A stretch of 64,000 bases of DNA from Pempheris klunzingeri. Its lineage: Eukaryota > Chordata > Actinopteri > Acropomatiformes > Pempheridae. Shown piece by piece: positions 53,501 to 63,474 of this stretch. The stretch covers positions 2,233,374 to 2,297,373 of the forward strand of contig NC_092014.1 in the NCBI RefSeq assembly GCF_042242105.1, given 5' to 3'. How positions within the stretch are numbered: the stretch's first letter is position 1; each line of letters begins with the position of its first letter. Under the pieces are notes generated by a model. It had not been told where the DNA came from. It searched no databases and saw nothing but the letters and a program-made list of their open reading frames with translations. The position numbers were made by a program, and so were the translations under genes.

Positions 53501-55723
53501 AATTCTTTTGGGTGTTTTCGCCGATCTTCTCGCTTTTAAGCAGCGTTAAATTGAGGCGGTTTCAAAAGGCACCTGCTCTGTTGAAGCAGTTGAAGCAGTG
53601 GATGAAGCTGTGCTGTGTTCTCCTGCAGAGAGGCCATGAGCCGGATGAAGGAGGGCGAGGAGGAGAAAACCAAGTCGTACACGGCGCTCGTCTGGACCCA
53701 GAAGCCCATTCAGAGAGAAGACATCGCCTTCATCGACGACATCAAGGTCACACACACACACACACACACACACACCTGCACACACCAGTAATAAAGTTAA
53801 TATGGCAGCAAGACTGAGGTTAGGAACTTTAAAAACAGAGATCCTGTCACCGTATGTAAATGAAACTGCTGTTCATCCCGTCAGGATCTGACTCTGGACC
53901 AGAAGACTCCTCTGAGGGTTCTGCACCGGCGGGCGCTGGCCGTCCGTCAGCGAGTCGTCCACACGATGACCACCCGCTTCCTGGACTCCCATCACTTCCA
54001 CCTGGGGCTGAAGACGCAGGCCGGGACGTATCCTCCCACCGTGGAAACACAATTCAGTCATTACGTCATCCAAATACCGTTTTTATACTTCTTAAAGGCA
54101 AATACCACACTTTTTTATCCACAATTTTAGTTACTTTGCAGATTAATATTAATGAATCAAAACACACTCAACAAATAAAATTAATAAATTAATTGAGCCA
54201 GGGGATGAATTCACAAACTACCCTGCAGTGTACAAAGTGATTAAAATGAGCTTCTGCAGCATCACACAGATAGACAGCATAGATAATATGTGTGCAGGAT
54301 GTTCCAATAATAGAATATGTGTTATTCTCTATTAAACTTTACTTTTAAGTAAAAGATTTTAGTCCTTTTTAGCTAAAAAAAAAAAAAAAAAAGCTAATGT
54401 AGCATGCTAACATGATTACATTTCTATCAACGTGCTAATGTGAAATTTTAGCAATTAGCTTTAAGTTACAGCTAATTTATGCTAACATGTAAAGTTTGAA
54501 TAAAACTTATTATGAACAGATTGTTTTATAGTCTTTGAGTTTAGCTTGAGGTTGATAGGTTAGCATGTTAATGTTTAGCATCAACCTGTGATGCTAACAT
54601 TACATGCTAACACACATGCTAGCATCACCAGAATTTAAGAATCTAAAAGTTTTCTATAATTTTTTTTTGCAAACGTTAAAATGTAAAATCTGTTTTTAGC
54701 ACATAAGCCTCAAAGGGAGTTATTCTGTACTTGTAGTCGTCTTATTTCAGCCTGCAGCTGATTTATTGAACCGTTGTTTGCTCCTGAACTTGAGCCGACA
54801 GTTACATCAAAGAGTTCGTCCACGGAGACTTTGGTCGCACCAAACCCAACCTGTGTGTGCTGCTGAAGACGGATACGGACATCCTGGAGCTGGACGTGGA
54901 GGTGGGATGAAGAAACCAATCTATTTCTACATATTGTGAGAATTTTGTTCCTGTAGATCGACTCAGCCGGCAACTGCACCTGATCACAGTAGGTCCACTA
55001 AAGGAGCTTGTTTGATCCACTGACAGGCTCAGAGTGTTATTCTAAGTGTGTGACAGCATCATGGAAAGGATCCCTACAGAGAGAGACCTGGAAGATCCTT
55101 TTGGTTTAACCACAAACAGCCGTTATATCGCTCTCTGCACACCCACCAGACTACATTCACTAAAACAGGGATTTTAGAGAACAGGACACAGGAGCTGCTG
55201 CTCTGCTGCTGCCTCAGTCCGTTGATTTGTTTGTGTTGTATAAATACTGCGTTGAATCCGAACTAATAATTTAAATCACCAAACTCACACAACTCCAACA
55301 AACTAACTGATCAAGGCAGCGGTAGACGAGCAATTTCTGTATTATGTGAGGTAAAATCCCTGTTTTAGTGAATGTAGTCTGGTGTGTGTGCTGTTTGTGG
55401 TTAAACCAAAAGGATCTTCCAGGTCTCTCTCTGTAGGGATCCTTTCCATGATGCTGTCACACACTTAGAATAACACTCTGAGCCTGTCAGTGGATCAAAC
55501 AAGCTCTTTTAGTGGACCTACTGTGATCAGGATCACGTTGCAGCCTGTTTGGTGGCTGCCGGCTGAGTTGATCTACTGGACCAGTTCCAATAAGTTTTTG
55601 TACCAGTAGTAGTTTTGTGTTTAAAAATGCTCAGCAGCTTCTGTTGACCCCAAGATGTTGAGCGTCTGTTACTTCCTCCCTCAGTCTGTGGATGTGGACT
55701 GGCCTCCGCCCATACCAGAGTGA
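47748..55723 (+). CDS. pus10: PUS10 tRNA pseudouridine synthase
   Basis: PUS10 makes pseudouridine 54 (and 55) in the tRNA T-loop and has a separate role in nuclear microRNA processing. Coding exons: 47748-47873, 47953-48201, 48351-48437, 49158-49192, 49359-49473, 49668-49729, 49933-49978, 51071-51135, 51206-51291, 51393-51518, 51601-51657, 51760-51836, 52733-52788, 53629-53746, 53885-54027, 54802-54901, 55685-55723. Phases match; 1,587 nt (528 residues; human 529). The N-terminal THUMP-containing part has two zinc-type pairs, C21/C24 (CPRC) and C107/C110 (CVVC). The catalytic region keeps SSSGREDVDVRTLGNG (residues 337-352), which holds the catalytic Asp, as well as RYNKFCRSLPQTPW, KEGEEEKTKSYTALVW and HLGLKTQAGTYIKEFVHGDFGRT. 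The segment after KPN (LCVLLKTDTD) is unlike the mammalian equivalent as I know it. ATG choice: first ATG after the acceptor at 47,738; MLPLKEKDKPV aligns with the family. The donor of exon 12 (GTTATT) is weak. Confidence 0.95.
48202..48299. repeat. (TG)n microsatellite that contains a pus10 splice donor
   Basis: Exon 2 ends at 48,201 (AAG) and the intron starts GTGTGTGTGTC. The donor is the first two bases of a roughly 97-bp TG tract, in an intron of only 149 bp (48,202-48,350). Confidence 0.95.
49240..49312. repeat. (CTG)24 trinucleotide repeat in pus10 intron 4
   Basis: 24 uninterrupted CTG units on the sense strand of pus10, within a 166-bp intron (49,193-49,358) and 46 bp before the acceptor. 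The repeat is intronic, so the poly-Leu ORF seen across it is not translated in the normal transcript. Confidence 0.95.
50095..50210. repeat. Interspersed repeat with (GCTTA)n head
   Basis: Starts with five to six copies of a GCTTA unit, then 'aaagactggaaacagaggga' and 'agctagcatggctctgtctg'. This phrase series is common in teleost introns. Similar text runs in the opposite sense at about 59,745-59,800. Confidence 0.5.
50525..50558. repeat. (CA)n microsatellite
   Basis: About 16 CA dinucleotides in pus10 intron 7 (49,979-51,070). Confidence 0.9.
53749..53775. repeat. (CA)n fused to a pus10 splice donor
   Basis: Exon 14 ends at 53,746 and the donor GTCACACACA runs into the repeat. The intron (53,747-53,884) is 138 bp. 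Confidence 0.9.
54960..55612. mobile_element. Foldback element, copy C, filling the last pus10 intron
   Basis: The left arm (about 54,975-55,190) and the right arm (about 55,340-55,560, reverse complement) are near-perfect inverted copies, both with 'ccactgacaggctcagagtg' and 'cctacagagagagacctgga' in opposite senses. The loop (about 55,200-55,340) holds the A/E core. The left tip is shorter than in copy B (it lacks 'ccaaacgggctgcaac'); the right tip is complete to 'ctactggaccagttccaata'. The intron is 54,902-55,684, so the element takes up over 80 percent of it and could fold into a hairpin of about 200 bp in the pre-mRNA. Confidence 0.85.
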
Positions 55724-56565
55724 ACGCTGCCTCACCTGACGGCCGCCGGCCTCGTCCTGCATCGGAGAGGCCACGGGTTCAACCTCGGCGACGCGGAACG
55801 GGCTTTGATTGGGAGCGCTGCACCAAAACATGGACCAGCAGCTGCAGAAGCTGGTTCGAGCTGAAGAGGAAACCACGGACGCTGGTCTGTTCGGACTTTG
55901 GTTCAGGATTTGCTTTTTTTTTTGTTTTGTTTTTCTTCCTCCAAGTCATGAGAGCAGTTTGTCCTCAGGGTGGCGCTACAGGAAAGGTCTTTAATCACAA
56001 AAGGATTTAGCCTTATGTACAGGGAACATCTCAGCTCATCAGGCTGAGCTGTTTCCAGGCTGTATCTTCAGAGGTGTTTTTGTTATCTCAGTGCCGTCAG
56101 CTTCAAAATGATAGAATACAGCCGCACGCTAACATGCTATGCTAACATGCTATGCTAACATGCTAACAGAAGCATGCTACTGTTGCGTGGCGATGACGCG
56201 ACTTCTCAAGTTTCTTTATCCACATGCAACAACAAACCAAACGACGAAGCAGAAGGGACGTTCGCCGTCATCCGCTGAAGCTCGGCCTCAAGTTTCAAGT
56301 GTCTGCAAAGTGTTTTTCACAGCAAAATAAACGTGGAAATCAGCAACGTGTAGAAAAGAAATGTGATTTGTCGTAATGAGCAGAAATGTGACGAATGTCT
56401 GCACAGGTTTTTTATTACTTCTCTTGATTTTTGATTTCTATTAAGATGCTGCCTGGTACAGACTATTTTATTTCTAAGTTCCTGTAAAGCTGGTTGGTTC
56501 AGATCTAATTTTCTTCATTTAAAAACCCAGTTTGGTGAGAATAAACCTCGTCATGCTCCCCAGAA
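55724..56565 (+). other. pus10: pus10 3'UTR with polyadenylation signals
   Basis: Canonical AATAAA at 56,326-56,331 and at 56,540-56,545 on the plus strand, giving a 3'UTR of about 0.6 or 0.84 kb. A tandem 'gctatgctaacat' run lies at 56,130-56,165. Confidence 0.6.
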
Positions 56566-57420
56566 CAAGTACTCTTTGGCCTTCTATTGATTAAAGTCCC
56601 TTTTATATGCTTTGAAAAATGGCCAGCTCTGATGTGAAGCACATTCAGGTTGTGTCACACAAACAGCAGTGACCTTGTTTTTTTCTTTAATTAAATCAAC
56701 ACTTGAGATAAACCTTGAAGCAACTTTTCACTCTCCACCCAAAAGAAGAAAAGAGTCACGACAGCAGAAACCCTGAAATGTATTTCTTTTAATTTAATTC
56801 AAAATAAATACTACCACGGCAATGCAAGTCCACTACTGGGTTCTTGCCCTAATGTTTTGGTAAGAAAACAAACAAGCAAACGATCCAAAAAAAAAAAAAA
56901 AAAAGAAAAGAAAGAAAAAGAAAAGAATAAGACTCTTCAGTTAATGCATCCATCATCATCATCATCATCATTAATCATCATCATCATCATCTTTCAGCGA
57001 CTTTCAAGAGGTGCCTCTTTTAACGACATACAAGGTAACACTGCCTAGAATGACAAACATAAATAAAACAAATACTATGGTACAAAAAGGAGGCGGGGGA
57101 GCAAGGGATGATGGGATTGGAACGACCTGATGAAACCAGCACTGCAGAAAAAAAAGAAGAAGAAGAAGAAGAAGAAGAGGAGGTCAGCCATGGTCCCATG
57201 TTTTCTTTTTAAGGAGGGTGACGGGGACAGAAAGGACAGTGCAGACTCCACCGTTAGTCGTGTCCTCACAGAAAATCAGTCGTTTTTTGGGAACCACGGC
57301 GACCGCAGGAAGGCGGGGACAGGGTTTGTCTCCATGGTAACATCCTTCGTGGACGACAACGACGACGTCGAGTCGATGTAACAGACCCAAAAAAAAAAAA
57401 AATCAAAGGAAGGGTCCAAT
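56566..57420. other. Spacer between convergent pus10 and akt3 3' ends
   Basis: AT-rich with an A-run and AAAG repeats (56,886-56,930), a (CAT)n stretch (56,949-56,991) and a (GAA)n stretch (57,150-57,180). It may belong partly to a longer akt3 3'UTR. No exon was recognised. Confidence 0.45.
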
Positions 57421-57433
57421 CTTTGACACTGTC

Positions 57434-60400
57434 TTTATTTTGTTTTCCTTCTTTGAATTTTTTTTTCTTAAATGCGGTTTTTGAGTTGGGTTTTTTTTTT
57501 CTCATCTGCACGTTTGGAGTAAAGTCAGAAAAAAAAAAAAAAGTTTATGTCTCGTCTGTCAAGACGCCACGAAAAGAGAAGAAGAAACAACCAAAAACAA
57601 AAAAAAAGGCATTGCATATTTACATCAAGGAGTTTTGGGGCGACTCGACTTTTTTCTGGCAGTCCTCACAGTCTTCATACATGAGTGTCTCACGGCTCAG
57701 TTTTCTCGTGATCTGTGACATGATTAGTGATTTATTGATACCCTCCGATCAGATTTAAAAACATGTATGTGTGAATATAAGTTCTCTCACAATACTGACA
57801 GGATAGACGGGGGCAGCGCCCCTGCATCTGGAGCTGGAAGCCTCGTTTCTCTTTGTGTCCGTGTGATAAATTAAAATGTTTTCACTCTGATTTATCGTCT
57901 AAAAACAGTCTCTGTGTATCTGTGTGTGTGTGTTTGTGTGAATGAAACCCTCTCGTATGCTCTCAGGGTTCCCTCACAGCTCATCCAAACCACACTCTGT
58001 TTGTTTAACTCGCTGTTCGATATGTTTCAGTCACTTATCGCTTCACTTTTACACATCAGACGTCAGAAAAACCACAATTTCCTGAACTCTTTAGCAAATG
58101 AAAACCCAAATTCTTCCTCTGGACTTTTCCAGATGTGTTCAGGAACCCTGAAGAGCGTGAGCTGAGTAAGTCGGCGGTTTTCTCCAGAAACATTAAGTTT
58201 GAGCAAAAAGGAATCTTTTCTTGATTCAGTCCAAACTGAGTCCGTTTGTCGGGATCAATCAAAGGTTGTTTCAGTTCTAGTATTGTGGACAGTCAGATCA
58301 CTAGAGGGCGAATTTGTTTGTGCGAATACGTTGTTACATTATTTTGTATGTGTGGCGGGTAAATCCAAGCTGGATGGACCCCTGACAGGGAGGGTAGTCT
58401 GGTCTGGACCAAAACCGACCTTAAACGAACCAGAATCCAACATACAAAATGTGGTAAAACTGTGCAACAGGACCCCCAGTGAGTAAAAACACGTGAGACT
58501 GAGCAACACCGAGGCCCCCGGTCGGATCTCGGACACCAGGAATAAAGTGGGAAACCAGACTCCTGCTCCTCACGTACACCATGTGCTCAAAGCTCACAGG
58601 CAACATGGACGCCCAGAGACTCCTCGCTGTCGGCATCACGGATGTATGACACATATGATATGATATAAGAACAGGAAGCCGATAATAGCAACGAAGAATC
58701 TCCTTCACCACAAAAATCACCGCTCTGAAAGAGACGCCTGTAAAACCGCTGCCTCCTGCTGTGAACTCACTCTTTGTACTGTGTGTTTTTAAGGGTTTGA
58801 CCCTCCTTCAGTCCTTCAGTGCGGCTGAACACTACTGCACTCACAAAGCCTGGAGCCCAACCACGAGCAGCTAATTCAGCTAGCTAGCTAGCGAGCGGGT
58901 GGCGTAGCGCTGAAGCAGCAAATGTGAGGCTGTTGGGAATATCAACGTTTCCCTCAGATGTAAGATCGCAGAGAAAAACATAAACTCACTTCAGTTTTTA
59001 ACACCTGAAGGAGCTGAAGAGGTCTAAGATACAACTTGTCAACTCCTCTTGGAATAATAATCTCTATGTGATATGCTGTTTCCACTAGAGTGTTAAAACC
59101 TCTCCCCCTCATCAAAAACCCAGAATCTAGAAGCACAACTTGAGCTGTTGGCGTTTCCTCCCTTACACACAGTGTGTGTTTCTGAAGTCGAATACTGGAC
59201 CCGGATTGGCTTCCAACTACTTGTGATGTCACAAATCATCACTGTAGCCCCGCCCCTTAAATCCTCCTGGTGTCAAACTGAAGCTCCAGCGAGTGGAAGG
59301 TGACTTTAACTTAGCGTAGACGTTACCTCCCCATAAGAGATCGATCAGGTCCGATCTTTGGGAGAACGAGGGCTCGATCTAAGCTCAGTCAGTAAATAAC
59401 ATCCTACAGACTTATCAATACAACCGGATGTTTTAGTGTCTGCCTTCATCAGAGCACGAGGTCGGGGTTTATTTAACTGGGATTCTTTCAGCTGTTAGCA
59501 ACATGGGCTTCTTCCTGCCTCAGCATTTAATAACACAACGTGCCGACTTATTGATACAGCCAGATGTTTTAGTCAGACGATCATCTTCTTCTGGTGGCCT
59601 TTCTGAAGTGAGCCGTGGGGAGAGCGTCCATGTTTTGTCACAATGAGGAGCTGATAAGCGGCACAATAACAACACAAGGAAACATTACGGGAGGGGGGGG
59701 GAGATGAGAAGCTGCTTCAGAGGACTGTCTCCCTTTGCTTTCAGTCTTGCTGCTAAGCTAAACTAAGCTAAGCTAAGCTAAGCTAATCACCTCGAGGCTC
59801 CAGCACTGTACAGACAGGAGAGTGGTATCAACTTTGTCACCCAAAATGTCGAACTACTCCTTTAACAGCAGCTAAAACACCTAAAAAAAACAGTTTTCAG
59901 TAGGAAGACCAGCAGCTACAGGAGCACACGGAGACTCACAGCCCCCCCCGTCAGATCTCAGGGTCCTGAACCGCTCATTTAGTTCACAGTCAAACTTTCG
60001 CCGCCTCTCTGGTGGATTAAAGTCTCACTGGACGTCTCGTACAAACTGAAAAGTGACCGAAGCACCGAATAAGATGTAGTTTCTGGAGAAATCTGCCGAC
60101 CTCACAGCTGTTTCCTGTTTATATATCTATATATCTATATAAATATATCTGTGTGTGTGTGTGTGTGTGTGTGTTATGACAGCATAACGTTGACCCCCCC
60201 ATGTCCCACATACGTACAGTACATACATACATTACATACATACATTAAGCCTCATTTCCCTGTGTAAACACCCATTCCACTAGTCCTACAGCTACGATGA
60301 GGAAACAGAAGAGCGGAGGTGAAGAGGAGGAGGAGGAGGAGGAGGAGGAGGAAGAGGAGGAGGAGGAGGAAGAGGAGGAGGAGGAGGAGGAGCGGTGAGA

Positions 60401-61459
60401 AAGCAGAGAAAGGCCTCGTTCCCCTGCCGGCTGTGGAAAGCTGGAGCGGTTAGCTGAGTTTGAACGCGGTTGTGCTCTGTGGCGCCTGAGTGAACTGTGC
60501 AGTTTCTGGCAGTTTAGTGTTTCCTGTTTCAAAATAAAAGAAGAACTTAAGAAGTAAAGCGCGAGAGAAGAAGAAGAAAAAAAAAAAAAAAAAAAAATCA
60601 CGTGGGGTTGAAAAAATACGAGCAAAGAAGTAACACTGCAACGATGAAAGGAATGATACAGACTCGTCCATTCGCATGTTCTGTCTTTCTTTTGATTTTT
60701 TTTGTGGTGTTTTTCTGTTTTTCGTTGACCTGTAGACGGTGATTTTCGTTGCCATGGGATCGGGGAATGTGCACTGCCATGGCGAACGCATGACAAAGAT
60801 TTTTTTTTTTTGTCTTTTCTTGTACTTTTTGTCGTTTTTTTTTTTTATGTTGTTTTCGTTTTTGTGTTTGTTTGTTTTTTTGAGTGAACCACGAGCCATG
60901 CACTTATTCTCAACTAAGAATGACCCCTCACATCCCCCCCCCCCCCCCCCCCCCTCCCCCTTGAAACCCGCCCGCCCTCACCCGAAAAAACACACCCTGT
61001 CGGTATGATACGAAACATCTGCACACGTAAGGCAACATTTTTGGTTTTTTGTTCCCTAAAACGGCTCTTCCAAACCAAGTGCAAAAAGTCAAAAGAAGAA
61101 GAAAAAGGGCAGAAACAACAAACGAACAGAAAAAAATAGATGAACGCAACCCGGGTCGACAACTTAATACTGACGGAGAGAAAAAATAAATAACAAAAAC
61201 ATTGCCTTCTGCAGTAAATAGCGCTGAAAATGTAGGAGACTTATTTTTTAGTGTGGGGAGACCGGCTGGAGTCTATCCCACTGTGCAAAAACCTCTTTTA
61301 AAGTCCCTAAAAAGACTTCTCCCCGTCTGTGAGGAGGCAGAGAAGGAGAAAAAGAGGGGAGACTGGTATTTTTTTTTTTTTTTTTTTTCCTAAAATGGCT
61401 ACGTGTTTTCCTCAAAATGGCCACGAATGGGGACGATACTGGCTGCTGGGCTGGAGCGC
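57434..61459 (-). other. akt3: Long akt3 3'UTR (distal end tentative)
   Basis: The region between the akt3 stop codon (61,462-61,460) and a canonical AATAAA on the minus strand at 57,439-57,434. Vertebrate AKT3 messages are known for multi-kilobase 3'UTRs, and this span has no competing gene. It contains many homopolymer runs (T-runs near 60,800 and 60,840, a C-run at 60,936-60,955) and a (GGA)n tract at 60,322-60,393. A repeat at 58,900-58,960 is shared with a pus10 intron, so part of the span may be intergenic. Confidence 0.4.
60322..60393. repeat. (GGA)n tract
   Basis: Imperfect GGA/GAA run inside the presumed akt3 3'UTR. It reads as poly-Ser on the minus strand and is not a coding region. 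Confidence 0.9.
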
Positions 61460-62497
61460 TCACTCCCGCCCGCTGGCTGAGTAGGAGAACTGTGGGAAAT
61501 GAGGCCTTCGCTCGTTGTCCGCCGCGTCCATCCCGTCCTCGTCATCTGCGGAGACACAGAGATGCATCAGAGGCGACACACGACTTTTTCCCTCAGACAA
61601 TGATAAAGACACGAGGTCATGTGATTTTTAGCCACCTACAGGTAAAGATGTCCACTTATCCAACACTACATACGTTCATATCCTGGTGTCTGAATGCCTG
61701 GTAGGTAGTAAAAGTGTTGGAACTGGTCCAGTAGATCACCTAAAAGAGCTTGTTTGATCCACTGACAGGCTCAGAGTGTTATTCTAAGTGTGTGACAGCA
61801 TCATGGAAAGGATCCCTACAGAGAGAGACCTGGAAGATCCTTTTGGTTTAACCACAAACAGCCGTTATATCGCTCTCTGCACACACACCAGACTCCATTC
61901 ATAAAAACAGGGATTTTAGAGAACAGGACACAGGAGCTGCTGCTCTGCTGCTGTGCATCCTTGAGGACTAACAAAACACCTTCAATGCATTTTCTTCATC
62001 ATAAAACATTTCCAAAGCCATTTTTTATTAAATAGTTTTTTAAAAAAGTGTAAATTAATGTCTGTTTGATGTCAATCTATCAATCTTAAATGTGCTTCTT
62101 GGATGTATCAGCTAAAGTCAAAGTGTTTCTCCACATCCGAGATGAACTTCTGGTTCTCTGACCGGCTGATTAGAAAATAATAACGATGTACTGCAGGAAT
62201 AAACCATTGAAAGTCTGCACAGGACTTTTATTTTGAAAACAGCGCAGATTCTCTTTACCGTTTGTTTGTCTGACTTCCTGCTCGCCTCATCTGCTTCCGT
62301 CAAAAACAGACCAGCTGCTTACATTTAGCCGCTTCTGGAGAGATTTGAAGTGTTAACTAGAGTGCACACGATCGCCTCGGACTCAGACTCTTACATTTTT
62401 CCGGCGGAGTGATGGTGATGGTCTGTGCTGTGAACTCCTCGTCGAAGTAGCGGGTGTCCGTCTCCGAGCTCACCTGGGGCTGGAAAGGTGGGACGAG
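61460..62497 (-). CDS. akt3: AKT3 serine/threonine kinase, last two coding exons (partial)
   Basis: AKT3 (protein kinase B gamma) acts downstream of PI3K; PDK1 and mTORC2 phosphorylate it. Only the C-terminal tail is in the window: exons 62497-62395 and 61545-61460, 189 nt including the stop (62 residues). The first reads [18 protein letters not shown] then [16 protein letters not shown]. The second reads [20 protein letters not shown] then SYSASGRE. The junction splits a Tyr codon (T|AT). The turn-motif threonine region (TITPPE) and the hydrophobic motif FPQFSY, with its regulatory Ser, are intact. PPEKYDEDGMD and the FSYSASGRE end single out AKT3 over AKT1 and AKT2. Mammalian AKT3 has CM where this has AA. 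The kinase and PH domains lie beyond 64,000; I found no further exon between 62,498 and 64,000. Confidence 0.93.
61684..61955. mobile_element. Foldback/MITE-like element, copy D (akt3 last intron)
   Basis: Starts 'ggtgtctgaatgcctggtag', then 'ttggaactggtccagtagat', and jumps to 'cctaaaagagcttgtttgat', so an internal piece of the left end is deleted relative to copy B. The shared block and the 'gccgttatatcgctctctgc' insert (also in copy C) follow. It lies in the intron 61,546-62,394. Confidence 0.8.
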
Positions 62498-62680
62498 CTG
62501 GAACGGACAGGAAGTGAGTGGATAAGGTGGCACTGAGTGATGGATCGTTAAAAAGACAAGTGTCACGTTACTCAAGTACAAATTCAAGGTGCTTTCTCTC
62601 TGTTTTCTACCTTCTTCAGGGGGAACAAAACATATGAGGAGTCTGTTACAAATTTAACTAAGCTGAATTTATTTATCTTT

Positions 62681-63474
62681 TACTTACAACAGAGTATTTT
62701 TACTGTGTGGTATTGGTACTTTTACTTACAACAGAGTATTTTTACTGCGTGGTATTGGTACTTTTACTCATAACAGAGTATTTTTACTGTGTGGTATTGG
62801 TACTTTTACTTACAACAGAGTATTTTTACTGTGTGGTATTGGTACTTTTACTTACAACAGAGTATTTTTACTGTGTGGTATTGGTACTTTTACTCATAAC
62901 AGAGTATTTTTACTGCGTGGTATTGGTACTTTTACTAATAACAGAGTATTTTTACTGTGCGGTATTGGTACTTTTACTTACAACAGAGTATTTTTACTGT
63001 GCGGTATTGGTACTTTTACTTACAACAGAGTATTTTTACTGTGTGGTATTGGTACTTTTACTCATAACAGAGTATTTTTACTGTGTGGTATTGGTACTTT
63101 TACTTACAACAGAGTATTTTTACTGTGTGGTATTGGTACTTTTACTTACAACAGAGTATTTTTACTGTGTGGTATTGGTACTTTTACTTACAACAGAGTA
63201 TTTTTACTGTGTGGTATTGGTACTTTTACTCAGAACAGAGTATTTTTACTGTGTGGTATTGGTACTTTTACTCATAACAGAGTATTTTTACTGTGCGGTA
63301 TTGGTACTTTTACTCATAACAGAGTATTTTTACTGTGCGGTATTGGTACTTTTACTCATAACAGAGTATTTTTACTGTGTGGTATTGGTACTTTTACTCA
63401 TAACAGAGTATTTTTACTGTGTGGTATTGGTACTTTTACTCACAACAGAGTATTTTTACTGTGTGGTATTGGTA
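62681..63474. repeat. 42-bp minisatellite (VNTR), about 19 copies, in an akt3 intron
   Basis: The unit is 42 bp: 'tattggtacttttacttaca' followed by 'acagagtatttttactgtgt' and 'gg'. Variants differ at a few positions (acttacaac, actcataac, actcagaac; gtgtgg, gtgcgg, gcgtgg). Because 42 is a multiple of 3 and the unit lacks stops in one frame, it yields a false 266-residue ORF with a 14-residue repeat. Confidence 0.97.

Noticed and set aside
60245-60903. Minus-strand ORFs of 101-183 residues with a poly-Ser run
   Set aside because: They run through (GGA)n and poly-A/T tracts in the presumed akt3 3'UTR; no domain is visible.
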